The notes under the pieces are model-generated. The model worked only from the letters and a program-made list of their open reading frames with translations. It was not told where the DNA came from and did not search any database. Below, piece after piece: positions 1 through 6,906 of a DNA stretch of 7,823 nucleotides (the first letter of the stretch is position 1; each line of letters opens with the position of its first letter). The stretch is from Planctomycetaceae bacterium (GTDB lineage Bacteria; Planctomycetota; Phycisphaerae; Phycisphaerales; SM1A02): contig NSIA01000130.1 of assembly GCA_002737585.1 (NCBI GenBank), positions 3,248 to 11,070 of the forward strand. The letters run 5' to 3'. Both the position numbers and the translations under genes were made by a program.

Positions 1-52
1 TGCATTTCCAGTAGAAGATGCACCGAAGCCGATGGAACCTAGCAAGCAATGA
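1..52 (+). CDS. C-terminal end of an upstream gene (partial, product unknown)
   Basis: Read from base 2, the window opens in a frame ending in TGA at 50-52 and encoding the tail AFPVEDAPKPMEPSKQ. The stop overlaps the pssA start as ATGA (49-52), a typical arrangement for translationally coupled genes of one operon, and this is the main reason for believing the fragment. The Pro/Glu/Lys-rich tail has no recognisable domain. In many bacteria the partner of this type of pssA is psd (phosphatidylserine decarboxylase), so psd is a reasonable guess from context, but nothing in these 16 residues shows it. Confidence 0.5.
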   Translation, partial: AFPVEDAPKPMEPSKQ

Positions 53-1038
53 AGCCCCGCCGCGCCAACGATGCCATGACCGAACCCAAGCCAGCGGCTC
101 GCACCGATGGTCTCAGCGGAGGTGGCGCGGACGGTGCAACGCCAACCGATCGCCCACGCGGAATGCGCGGACGACTGCGTCGCCGCAAGGGTCGACCAAT
201 TCCGGGTCTCAAAGTCCTGCCCACCATGATGACCATGGCGAACCTGGTGTGTGGGTTCGCTGCCATTTATTACTCCGCACGCGCTGGTGAAGGTGGCGGC
301 CCCACTCCGTTTGGTTGGCATCCACTGACCGTTGCTGGCGTGTTGGTTTTTCTTGGCATGGCCTTCGATGCCGTCGATGGATCGCTCGCGCGCCTCACGC
401 ATTCAACCAGCGATCTTGGCGCGCAACTTGATTCACTTGCCGACGTGGTGACCTTTGGTGTTGCGCCAGCCTTCATGATGTTGCGGCTGGTGAGTTTGTA
501 TTACGGCCCAGGCGACGGTGCAACCATCCTTGGCCCCGATACTGGCAACCTCTATCCGCGCCTGTGCTGGTCAATTGCCGCTATCTACATTTGCTGCACC
601 GCACTGCGCTTGGCACGTTTCAATGTTGAAACTTCCAGCGCTTCCGAAGATGCTCATCTCTGGTTCAAGGGGCTTCCATCACCAGGCGCTGGCGGCGCAG
701 TTGCCAGCCTCACCCTGCTCCACCAACACTTGGTGCTGGTTACATGGAAAGCAGAATTGCCAGCTGGCTTTGGTTCCACCAGTTCACTGTTCATTCCAGC
801 AGCGACGCTGCTGTGTGCGTTCGCCATGGTGAGCCCGATGCGCTACCCGCACTTTGTGAACCGCTACCTAAAGGGCCGCAAGTCACTGCCTGCCGTGGCT
901 GCCATGCTGGTGGTGGTGGCGATCGGCGTGTGGTGGTTCCATGAAGCGCTTGCCATTGGCATGACGGGCTACGCGCTCAGTGGCCCAATTGGCAGCTTGT
1001 TTCAGCGCCGTCCGCCGGCTGCTCCCGATGCTGCCTAG
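49..1038 (+). CDS. pssA: CDP-diacylglycerol--serine O-phosphatidyltransferase (phosphatidylserine synthase)
   Basis: Integral membrane enzyme that joins CDP-diacylglycerol and L-serine to give phosphatidylserine and CMP, the committed step towards phosphatidylethanolamine. The CDP-alcohol phosphotransferase signature is complete: D107-x2-D110-G-x2-A-R-x8-G124-x3-D128-x3-D132, whose four Asp residues bind the metal and carry catalysis in this family. The RLARFN (187-192) and GLPSPGAGG (208-216) blocks are typical of the serine enzyme and separate it from PgsA. About six to seven hydrophobic segments follow residue 60. The first 55 residues are polar and very basic just before the membrane (RLRRRKGRP, 42-50), longer than in the Bacillus-type enzyme. 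The start at 49 is preferred because it overlaps the upstream stop (ATGA). An in-frame ATG at 76 is the alternative. No Shine-Dalgarno site is visible, in keeping with coupling to the upstream gene. Confidence 0.94.
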   Translation: MKPRRANDAMTEPKPAARTDGLSGGGADGATPTDRPRGMRGRLRRRKGRPIPGLKVLPTMMTMANLVCGFAAIYYSARAGEGGGPTPFGWHPLTVAGVLVFLGMAFDAVDGSLARLTHSTSDLGAQLDSLADVVTFGVAPAFMMLRLVSLYYGPGDGATILGPDTGNLYPRLCWSIAAIYICCTALRLARFNVETSSASEDAHLWFKGLPSPGAGGAVASLTLLHQHLVLVTWKAELPAGFGSTSSLFIPAATLLCAFAMVSPMRYPHFVNRYLKGRKSLPAVAAMLVVVAIGVWWFHEALAIGMTGYALSGPIGSLFQRRPPAAPDAA

Positions 1039-1101
1039 GATCAATTCCGTGTTGTTCACTGCTCGCTGCGAGCGCCTTGGCCATCTACCAACAATGTTCC
1101 C

Positions 1102-2307
1102 ATGAGTACCCTGCAAACCGCGCCATCCGTTCCTGATTCTCGCGGCCGCTTTGGTCGCTTCGGCGGTCGCTATGTGCCAGAGACACTGGTGCCGGCACTG
1201 GAAGAACTGGAGGCCGCGTACCACGCCGCGATGGCGGATCCGTCCTTCAAGGCGGAGCTTGATGAATTGCTGCGCGACTTTGTGGGACGCGCCACGCCGC
1301 TGACTGAAGCGCCCCGCCTCACCGCCCATGCTGGTGGCGCGCGCATTGTGTTAAAGCGCGAAGACCTTGCGCATACCGGCGCACACAAGATCAACAACAC
1401 CATGGGTCAGGCGCTTCTGGCCATGCGCATGGGTAAGAAGCGAATCATCGCAGAGACCGGTGCCGGTCAGCACGGCGTGGCTACCGCAACAGCGTGTGCA
1501 CATTTCGGCCTGCCCTGTGAAATTTACATGGGCGTGGAGGACATCCGTCGGCAGTCGCTCAATGTGTTCCGCATGCGGCTGATGGGTGCAAAGGTCAATG
1601 AAGTCACTACCGGCAGCCGCACGCTGAAGGATGCCACCAATGAGGCGATGCGTGACTGGATGGGCTCGGTGGGCGAGACCCACTACATCCTGGGCAGCGT
1701 GGTTGGTCCGCATCCGTTCCCAATGATCGTGCGTGATTTCCAAAGCGTGATCGGTCGCGAATGTCGCGCACAATGCATCGAGCGGTACGGGCGACTGCCA
1801 GACGCGGTGGTGGCATGCGTCGGCGGCGGGTCGAACGCGGCGGGCATCTTTGCGCCGTTTGTTGGGGATTCAAGCGTCAAGCTCGTGGGTGTTGAAGCTG
1901 GTGGTCGCGGGCCGGGCGCCGGCAATCACGCTGCACCGCTCGCGCACGGGACGCCGGGCGTCTTGCACGGCTCGCTCAGCTATGTGCTGCAAGATCCGTC
2001 TGGGCAGACTGCAGATGTTCACAGTTGCAGCGCGGGGCTTGACTATCCAGGCGTGGGGCCAGAGCACAGTCACTGGAAGGATTCCGGTCGCGTGCACTAT
2101 GTGGCGGCCACGGACGCCGAAGCGCTTGATGCCTTCGACCTACTCGCCCGCACTGAGGGAATCATCCCGGCGCTTGAGACAAGCCATGCCGTTCATGCGG
2201 CGGTGGTGCTGGCGCGCACGATGCGCCCGGACGCCATTGTGGTGATCAACGTGAGCGGTCGCGGTGACAAGGACGTGAATGAAGTAATTCGCTTGCGCGG
2301 TGGCTGA
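1102..2307 (+). CDS. trpB: Tryptophan synthase beta chain
   Basis: Cytoplasmic PLP enzyme that condenses indole with L-serine to give L-tryptophan, normally as an alpha2-beta2 complex with TrpA. The 401-residue length is usual. Visible motifs: the N-terminal GRFGRFGGRYVPETL block (15-29), LKREDL (84-89), the PLP Schiff-base lysine K96 in HKINN, the catalytic E118 in AETGAGQHG (117-125), the PLP-phosphate loop GGGSN (241-245), and S385 in SGRGDKD (385-391) near the cofactor ring. All key residues are present, so it should be active. It is the canonical TrpB1 form, not the TrpB2 type. The gene follows pssA by 63 bp and could be co-transcribed, but it has no trpA, trpF or trpC beside it. No Shine-Dalgarno site precedes the ATG. 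A weak -10-like AACAAT (1090-1095) ends 6 nt upstream. Confidence 0.97.
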   Translation: MSTLQTAPSVPDSRGRFGRFGGRYVPETLVPALEELEAAYHAAMADPSFKAELDELLRDFVGRATPLTEAPRLTAHAGGARIVLKREDLAHTGAHKINNTMGQALLAMRMGKKRIIAETGAGQHGVATATACAHFGLPCEIYMGVEDIRRQSLNVFRMRLMGAKVNEVTTGSRTLKDATNEAMRDWMGSVGETHYILGSVVGPHPFPMIVRDFQSVIGRECRAQCIERYGRLPDAVVACVGGGSNAAGIFAPFVGDSSVKLVGVEAGGRGPGAGNHAAPLAHGTPGVLHGSLSYVLQDPSGQTADVHSCSAGLDYPGVGPEHSHWKDSGRVHYVAATDAEALDAFDLLARTEGIIPALETSHAVHAAVVLARTMRPDAIVVINVSGRGDKDVNEVIRLRGG

Positions 2308-2460
2308 TAGAGGGGCGCGCTCGCAGTCGTGGAACGAGCGACCGCCGTCATGGCAGGTTTGCTCGAACTCATGGCGCAAGTTTCCATAAGAAGACCGGGA
2401 TCGACCGATATGCTGCATGACAGAGGCCTGGCGTACTGACGCGCCGCTGCGTGATTCCAT

Positions 2461-2464
2461 GGAG
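2461..2464 (+). promoter_or_regulatory. Shine-Dalgarno site of dacB
   Basis: GGAG sits 9 nt before the ATG at 2474. It decides the start of dacB, because the residues from 2474 form a normal signal peptide, whereas the in-frame ATG at 2417 would put 19 polar residues before it. It is the only Shine-Dalgarno site in the window at normal spacing to a clearly preferred start codon. Confidence 0.6.
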
Positions 2465-2473
2465 CATTGCCCG

Positions 2474-4051
2474 ATGAATGTGAAGTCAATCGTTGTACTG
2501 GTCACTGCCGCTTCGTTCACCATTGGAGCCTTTGCACTCCCCGCCTGCGCCACGCCCGCTACATACCTCGACCGTGCAAAGCAAAAGGGGCAAACGACTG
2601 CCAAGCCCGGTGCATCACTCGGTGCGGCCATCCAAGCCGCCGTGGATGCCAGCGGTCTGAAGAACGCAAGCATCGGCGTAAGCGTGCGCGAGGTCGGCTC
2701 CGGCGCGGCGGTTGCTGATATCAGCGGCGCGCGACTGATGACGCCTGCAAGCAACATGAAGGTGCTCACCACGGCTGCCGCGCTGCGAGTGCTAGGCGCT
2801 GATTGGAAGTTCAGTACGCGGCTCGTTGGCAATAAGGATCGCCTGACGGTCATTGCTGACGGCGATCCGTCGCTTGGCGATCCAGAAATCTTGGATGAGA
2901 TTGTCCACACCGATGCTGCCGGCGTGAGGAAACAAGGTCTCACCACTGAGGAACTCATCGACATTTGGGCCGCGGCTGCCAAGCGTGCCGGCATGACGCA
3001 AGTGCGCGAACTGGTGGTCGATGACCGCATCTTTGACCGCGAGTTCACGCATCCCGGTTGGCCGGCGGATCAACTTGATGAGAAGTATTGCGCAGAGATT
3101 GCCGGGCTCACCTTCAGTGTCAACCTACTGCAAGGGCGAGTGACCGCCGCTGGAAATCGACCGGAGATCGCTACTTGGATGCCCGCCGCTCCGTGGCTGG
3201 AGGTGGACACATCCAAGGCCACTGCCACCAACGGCAAGAATTCCAAGCAGAGTATCTGGATCGGCCGCACGGATTCTCCGTCGCGCTTCACTTTGAATGG
3301 AAACATGAAAGCCGTGCCCGTGGAGCCCATTGCAGTCTGCGTTCGTGACATGCCCACGTTCTTTGCGCGCTATGTTTCAGAGCGCATGCGCTTAGCGGGC
3401 GTGAATGTGGCGAGCGCGCGCATTGCTACTTCTACCGACCCAGCCGCAGGTGCGAAAGGCACCGTGCCCGGTGACACCGTCGGACCGCCCATTACCACTG
3501 CCCTGGCGCGCGTGGTGAAGCAGTGCAATACGGAGAGCCAGAACTTGTATGCGGAAAGCCTCCTCAAGCGGATCGGCGCGAAGCGTTCCGGAAAAAGCGG
3601 AACATGGGCGAACGGCGCGGCTGCGATTGCAGCAGAAGTTGATGCGGCGCTTGGTGCCGGCACTGCGGCGAAGGGTCTGGTGGTCGCGGACGGCAGCGGG
3701 CTCTGCAAGGAAGATCGCGTGGCACCGAACCTGATGACGGCGTGGCTACGCGCCATCGCCAACGACGCAAAGATCAGCCAGGCGTTCATCAATAGCCTGG
3801 CGGTTGCTGGTGTCAGCGGCACCGTGCAGAAGCGCTTCAAGGACTTGGATACTGAGCATGTCTTTGTGCCCTGCAAGACTGGCTACATCAATGGCGTGAG
3901 CTGCCTGAGCGGGTTGGTTGGTCGCCCCGGTGAGACGCCCCGCTTTGCATTCAGCGTGCTCTGCAATGACCTCACCAAAGACAAGGACGGCGTGGGGAAG
4001 GCAAAGGCACTGCAGGAGAAGATTGTGATGATTTTGGCTGCGGGGATGTGA
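2474..4051 (+). CDS. dacB: Exported D-alanyl-D-alanine carboxypeptidase/endopeptidase, PBP4 (DacB) family
   Basis: Penicillin-binding serine peptidase of the S13 family, expected to trim the terminal D-Ala of peptidoglycan stem peptides and cut D-Ala-mDAP cross-bridges outside the cytoplasmic membrane. At 525 residues it is somewhat longer than E. coli DacB. The three active-site motifs are intact: S93-N-M-K96 (nucleophile and general base), S355-Q-N357, and K468-T-G470. The family blocks GDPSL (130-134), DDRIFD (183-188) and DGSGL (406-410) are also present, with the large PBP4-type insert between motifs 1 and 2. The N-terminus is a signal peptide: K4, then a hydrophobic stretch to L22. Cleavage could be by signal peptidase I after A24-C-A26, or the LPAC at 22-25 could act as a lipobox. 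The 166-bp gap upstream has no other gene. dacB runs tail to tail into the toxin gene, 3 bp apart. Confidence 0.94.
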   Translation: MNVKSIVVLVTAASFTIGAFALPACATPATYLDRAKQKGQTTAKPGASLGAAIQAAVDASGLKNASIGVSVREVGSGAAVADISGARLMTPASNMKVLTTAAALRVLGADWKFSTRLVGNKDRLTVIADGDPSLGDPEILDEIVHTDAAGVRKQGLTTEELIDIWAAAAKRAGMTQVRELVVDDRIFDREFTHPGWPADQLDEKYCAEIAGLTFSVNLLQGRVTAAGNRPEIATWMPAAPWLEVDTSKATATNGKNSKQSIWIGRTDSPSRFTLNGNMKAVPVEPIAVCVRDMPTFFARYVSERMRLAGVNVASARIATSTDPAAGAKGTVPGDTVGPPITTALARVVKQCNTESQNLYAESLLKRIGAKRSGKSGTWANGAAAIAAEVDAALGAGTAAKGLVVADGSGLCKEDRVAPNLMTAWLRAIANDAKISQAFINSLAVAGVSGTVQKRFKDLDTEHVFVPCKTGYINGVSCLSGLVGRPGETPRFAFSVLCNDLTKDKDGVGKAKALQEKIVMILAAGM

Positions 4052-4054
4052 TAT

Positions 4055-4480
4055 TCACACCGCCGCGCCCCACGGATCAACAAGCGCCAGACCGGTGTCA
4101 GCAAAGTGACGGACATTGCGCGTGGCCAGCGTTGCTCGACGCGCCGCGATGATGCCGGCGATCTGAGCATCACGCATGTCAACGGGGCGACCGAGCGCGC
4201 GCTGTCGTGCTGCAATCGTCGCGGCAGCAGCGGCGGCGGGCGCGTCGAAATCCAAGATGCGTCCCTGCATGTCCACGTAGACCGCCTGGTGAAATGCGTT
4301 CTGAAGCGCGGTCTTGCGTTCGCCGTCAGGCAGCACATCAAGCCCAAACTGCACCTCAAAGAGCGTGATGCTGGTGGTCCACATGGACTCAGGCACAAGA
4401 CCATCAAGCCAGCGCACTACCGCGCGGTCCGGCTCCGCTCGCATGAGCGCCGAGAGCACGTTGGTATCAAGGACGATCAT
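4055..4480 (-). CDS. vapC: PIN-domain toxin of a type II toxin-antitoxin pair (VapC/FitB-like)
   Basis: Likely Mg2+-dependent ribonuclease of the VapC family that stops translation by cutting RNA when free of its antitoxin. The target RNA cannot be read from sequence. The 141 residues cover one PIN domain: LDTNVLS with catalytic D5, E42 in the TLFEVQFG segment, D101/D104 in DMRDAQIAG, and ATRNVRHF with N122 near the C-terminus, ending in a VDPW-type block. The spacing and the WL/TSIT/LPDGER wording resemble FitB of Neisseria more than the mycobacterial VapCs. All acidic residues needed for metal binding are present, so the toxin should be active. Its ATG (4480-4478) overlaps the antitoxin stop in an ATGA junction, so translation is probably coupled. 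The stop codon lies only 3 bp from that of the convergent dacB. Confidence 0.92.
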   Translation of the reverse strand: MIVLDTNVLSALMRAEPDRAVVRWLDGLVPESMWTTSITLFEVQFGLDVLPDGERKTALQNAFHQAVYVDMQGRILDFDAPAAAAAATIAARQRALGRPVDMRDAQIAGIIAARRATLATRNVRHFADTGLALVDPWGAAV

Positions 4481-4734
4481 TGACCGAAGCTCGGCGGTTC
4501 GAGCGTTCGCGGTGGGAGCTGCGCCAGGTCTTCCGTCAGCCCGATGCGTGCGAAGCGTTCGGACATGCGCGTTCCGAGCGGCTGCACATGCGCCGGGCGC
4601 GCCGCACTTGCCAGCACTGCCGAACGGAGAATCTGCCGGACTTCTTCTTCCATGCTGCAGCCGTGAAGTTCGGCCAGCGCGCGGATTCGGTCGCGGATGT
4701 CATTCTCAAGGTTTCTGACAATGAGTTGTGCCAT
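4477..4734 (-). CDS. vapB: FitA-like ribbon-helix-helix antitoxin
   Basis: 85-residue antitoxin that should bind and block the PIN toxin encoded just after it and, as in other pairs of this class, repress their shared promoter. The N-terminus MAQLIVRNLEND matches the DNA-contacting beta strand of FitA-type ribbon-helix-helix proteins. Helix 1 covers about 11-24 and helix 2 about 27-41 (SMEEEVRQILRSAVL, a hallmark of the family). The remaining 44 residues form the toxin-binding tail, which is Pro-rich near its end. The start at 4734 fits the family's usual N-terminus and a promoter with TATCAT 8 nt upstream. A second in-frame ATG at 4752 has a strong Shine-Dalgarno site and would add MLSFIL. 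A longer reading from 4827 is unlikely. The 3' end overlaps the toxin start by 4 bp. Confidence 0.9.
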   Translation of the reverse strand: MAQLIVRNLENDIRDRIRALAELHGCSMEEEVRQILRSAVLASAARPAHVQPLGTRMSERFARIGLTEDLAQLPPRTLEPPSFGQ

Positions 4735-4744
4735 GAGTATGAAT

Positions 4745-4758
4745 GATAGCATGATATC
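4745..4758. promoter_or_regulatory. Near-palindrome, candidate operator of the toxin-antitoxin pair
   Basis: GATAGCATGATATC matches its reverse complement at 12 of 14 positions (one mismatched pair, GATA-g-CATG-a-TATC). It overlaps the -10 hexamer and part of the -35/-10 spacer of the antitoxin promoter, where an autorepressing antitoxin-toxin complex would be expected to bind. On the plus strand the hexamer ATGATA also occurs twice, 8 bp apart (4743-4748 and 4751-4756). The operator role is inferred from position and family habit. Confidence 0.4.
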
Positions 4759-4762
4759 TCCT
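4758..4762 (-). promoter_or_regulatory. Shine-Dalgarno site for an alternative antitoxin start
   Basis: AGGAG on the minus strand lies 5 nt before an in-frame ATG at 4752-4750, which would give an antitoxin longer by MLSFIL. If transcription starts at the promoter at 4770-4743 this site is not in the mRNA, so it would matter only for transcripts from further upstream, for example from a weak TTAAAT hexamer at 4775-4770. Confidence 0.35.
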
Positions 4763-4909
4763 ATTTTCAATTTAAATCTGCTGCCTTCCATCATCCAGAT
4801 CACCATACGTGCAGATTCCGCCATCACCCAAATTGACGCGGAATTCCATCGATGATCTTCACAGCCGTGCGTTTCCGCCGTGATTCACGAATGTGCCTGC
4901 ACACACCCC

Positions 4910-4915
4910 TAGACT
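4910..4915 (+). promoter_or_regulatory. -10-like hexamer just upstream of recQ
   Basis: TAGACT ends 7 nt before the ATG at 4923. No Shine-Dalgarno site lies between them and no good -35 is seen at 16-18 nt. The position fits a leaderless transcript and supports 4923 over the GTG at 4893 as the recQ start. A separate TTGACG at 4833-4838 resembles a -35 but has no fitting -10. Confidence 0.35.
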
Positions 4916-4922
4916 CCACCAG

Positions 4923-6890
4923 ATGCGAACGGACTCGCTCATTCCCGCGCAGGACGCGCACGGGTCGGACGCCTTCGGGCAGGACCACCCGGGCCTTGAT
5001 GCCGCTGTCTTTGACGACATCCAACGCGTCTGGGGATTCGACACCCTGCGTCCGCTGCAGGCCGAAGCGATCGCCGCAGGCATTGCGGGCCGCGACAGTT
5101 TGGTGGTGATGCCAACAGGCGGCGGCAAGAGCCTCTGCTACCAAGTGCCCCCGCTCGCCGCCGCGCGTGCTGGCGATACCCGCATCGATGTCTGCGTGAG
5201 CCCACTCATTGCCCTGATGAAAGACCAAGTGGATGGACTGCGCACCAACGGCTACCCCGCCGCGTCGCTGCATTCAGGTATGACCAACGAAGAGCGCGAT
5301 GACGTGCGCCGCGCCGTGCGCGCGGGCGAAGTGCGCTTGTTGTTCGTGTCGCCGGAACGCCTGCTTGCGCCGGGTTTCGATACATGGCTCGGCAGCGTGG
5401 GCGTGCGCGCCATCGCCATTGATGAGGCGCACTGCATCAGTCAGTGGGGGCATGACTTCCGACCCGAGTATCGGCAACTCAAACAACTGCGGCGCATGTT
5501 CCCGGGTGTCAGCCTGCACGCATGCACCGCCACCGCCGCGCCGCCGGTGCGCGATGACATCGTTGCGCAGCTGGAATTGATCGATCCGCTGGTATTGGTT
5601 GGGAATTTCGACCGCCCCAACCTGATTTACCGCATCGAGCCGCGCATTGATGGGCGCAAGCAGATTTTGGGCGTTCTGGAGCGGCATCGTGGCGACGCAG
5701 TGATTGTCTATTGCATGAGCCGCAAGGAGACGGAGGCGATCGCGGAGTACCTGAGCAAGGAGAAATTCAATGCGGCGTGCTACCACGCAGGCATGACGTC
5801 GATCCAGCGCTCCAAGGTGCAGGAGCGATTCACTGCTGAGAAACTTGACATTGTTGTTGCAACCGTGGCGTTCGGCATGGGCATTGATCGCAGCAACGTG
5901 CGCGCCGTGGTGCACATGACTATTCCAAAGAGCATCGAGCATTACCAGCAGGAAACCGGGCGCGCGGGGCGCGACGGCCTGGAGAGCGAATGCGTGCTGT
6001 TCCATTCGTACGCTGACGTAGTGAAATGGAATTCCATCACCGAGCGCAGCACTAACGAGGCACGCACGCGACTTGACGATGAGGGCGCGGACGCCGAGGC
6101 GTACGAGGCGCTTGATGCGTCCGTGGCGCAAGGCCGCGTGCAACTTGAAGCGATGCAGCGGATGGCGAGCGGCGCGGTGTGTCGGCATCGATGGCTTGTG
6201 GAGCATTTCGGGCAGCGTTACGAGCCGATTGCGCGCGAAAGCCGCGCCGGTGATGCGAACGGTTGCGGCGCGTGTGACGTGTGCATGCAAGAAGTGCGCA
6301 TGGCTACCGATTCCACCACCGTGGCTCGCAAACTGCTGAGCGCAGTGGTGCGCACCGGCCAGCGCTACGGCGCTTCGTACGTGGCGGATGTGGTGCGCGG
6401 CGCCGAGACTGAGGAAGTGGCGCGGCGCGGGCATGCATCGTTGCCCACGTACGGGGCGCTCAAGGATGATGACAAGAAGACGCTGACCAATTACATCTTT
6501 CAGTTGGTGGAGCGCGGATTGCTGGCGCGTACCGATGACGAACACCCAGTGCTGGTGTTGACGGTTGAGGGGCATCGTGCCCTGCGCGGCGAGATGGAAG
6601 TGGCACTACGCGCGCCGCCGCGTGGGCGTGGGCGCAAGCATGCAACGGCTGCGGCGGTGCACGGCGCGCATGAAGTGGACGCCTCGCTCTTTGATCGATT
6701 GCGCACGTTGCGGCGCGAACTTGCCACGACGCGCGGTGTGCCGCCGTACGTGATCTTTAGCGATGCAACGCTCATGGAGATGGCGGCTCGAAAGCCGCAG
6801 TCACTCAATGAATTTGCGGAGATCAAGGGCGTGGGCGAGAAGAAGCTGGCAGACCTGGGGCTGACGTTCTTGCGGGTGATTAATGAGTGA
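4923..6890 (+). CDS. recQ: ATP-dependent DNA helicase RecQ
   Basis: Superfamily 2 3'-5' DNA helicase that unwinds forks, gapped duplexes and recombination intermediates for repair. In the 655-residue reading: motif 0 WGFDTLRPLQ (37-46), Walker A MPTGGGKS (63-70, K69), DEAH (167-170) followed by the RecQ aromatic-rich loop CISQWGHDFRPEY (171-183), TAT (202-204), motif V ending VAFGMGID, and motif VI QQETGRAGRDG with arginines 347 and 350. The zinc site has its four cysteines, C420, C448, C451 and C454. An RQC winged helix follows (about 460-560), then an HRDC domain (about 587-655), joined by a basic Arg/Gly linker. All catalytic residues are intact. An in-frame GTG at 4893 would add 10 residues; ATG 4923 is preferred for its codon and the TAGACT box. 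The gene diverges from the antitoxin and converges on scpA, 16 bp away. Confidence 0.96.
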   Translation: MRTDSLIPAQDAHGSDAFGQDHPGLDAAVFDDIQRVWGFDTLRPLQAEAIAAGIAGRDSLVVMPTGGGKSLCYQVPPLAAARAGDTRIDVCVSPLIALMKDQVDGLRTNGYPAASLHSGMTNEERDDVRRAVRAGEVRLLFVSPERLLAPGFDTWLGSVGVRAIAIDEAHCISQWGHDFRPEYRQLKQLRRMFPGVSLHACTATAAPPVRDDIVAQLELIDPLVLVGNFDRPNLIYRIEPRIDGRKQILGVLERHRGDAVIVYCMSRKETEAIAEYLSKEKFNAACYHAGMTSIQRSKVQERFTAEKLDIVVATVAFGMGIDRSNVRAVVHMTIPKSIEHYQQETGRAGRDGLESECVLFHSYADVVKWNSITERSTNEARTRLDDEGADAEAYEALDASVAQGRVQLEAMQRMASGAVCRHRWLVEHFGQRYEPIARESRAGDANGCGACDVCMQEVRMATDSTTVARKLLSAVVRTGQRYGASYVADVVRGAETEEVARRGHASLPTYGALKDDDKKTLTNYIFQLVERGLLARTDDEHPVLVLTVEGHRALRGEMEVALRAPPRGRGRKHATAAAVHGAHEVDASLFDRLRTLRRELATTRGVPPYVIFSDATLMEMAARKPQSLNEFAEIKGVGEKKLADLGLTFLRVINE

Positions 6891-6906
6891 CGCGTAGCGC
6901 GCGGCT

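Larger units (their letters stand above)
4743..4770 (-). promoter_or_regulatory. Promoter of the antitoxin-toxin operon
   Basis: On the minus strand TTGAAA (4770-4765, 5 of 6 matches to the -35 consensus) is followed after 16 nt by TATCAT (4748-4743, 5 of 6 matches to the -10 consensus). It lies in the most AT-rich patch of the window. Only 8 nt separate the -10 from the ATG at 4734, so a transcript starting at the normal distance would have almost no leader. This is the best sigma-70-type promoter I can see in the window. Confidence 0.5.

Noticed and set aside
1061..1073. Hairpin GCTCG-ctg-CGAGC between pssA and trpB
   Set aside because: Only 5 bp of stem and no T-run after it, so not supported as a terminator.
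1036..1104. pssA and trpB share a frame with no stop in the 63-bp gap, so reading through TAG would fuse them
   Set aside because: Twenty-one stop-free codons are common by chance in G+C-rich DNA, and both proteins have normal ends.
2318..2340. Inverted repeat CGCTCG/CGAGCG after trpB
   Set aside because: Stem of 6 bp, loop of 11 nt and no T-run. The arms resemble the hairpin before trpB, but such short G+C-rich arms are expected by chance.
2409..2414. -10-like TATGCT upstream of dacB
   Set aside because: No matching -35 at 16-18 nt and only a 4 of 6 match, so too weak to list.
2140..3048. 302-codon open frame on the minus strand
   Set aside because: It covers the end of trpB, the gap and the start of dacB, all with strong plus-strand evidence. 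Its Ser-rich translation has no recognisable domain.
4735..4827. Longer antitoxin reading from an ATG at 4827
   Set aside because: The added residues run through the promoter region and lie outside the family's normal N-terminus.
5274..6575. 433-codon open frame on the minus strand
   Set aside because: It lies wholly antisense to recQ, whose motifs are complete. The protein is His/Arg/Ala-rich with no domain, as expected for a shadow in G+C-rich DNA.
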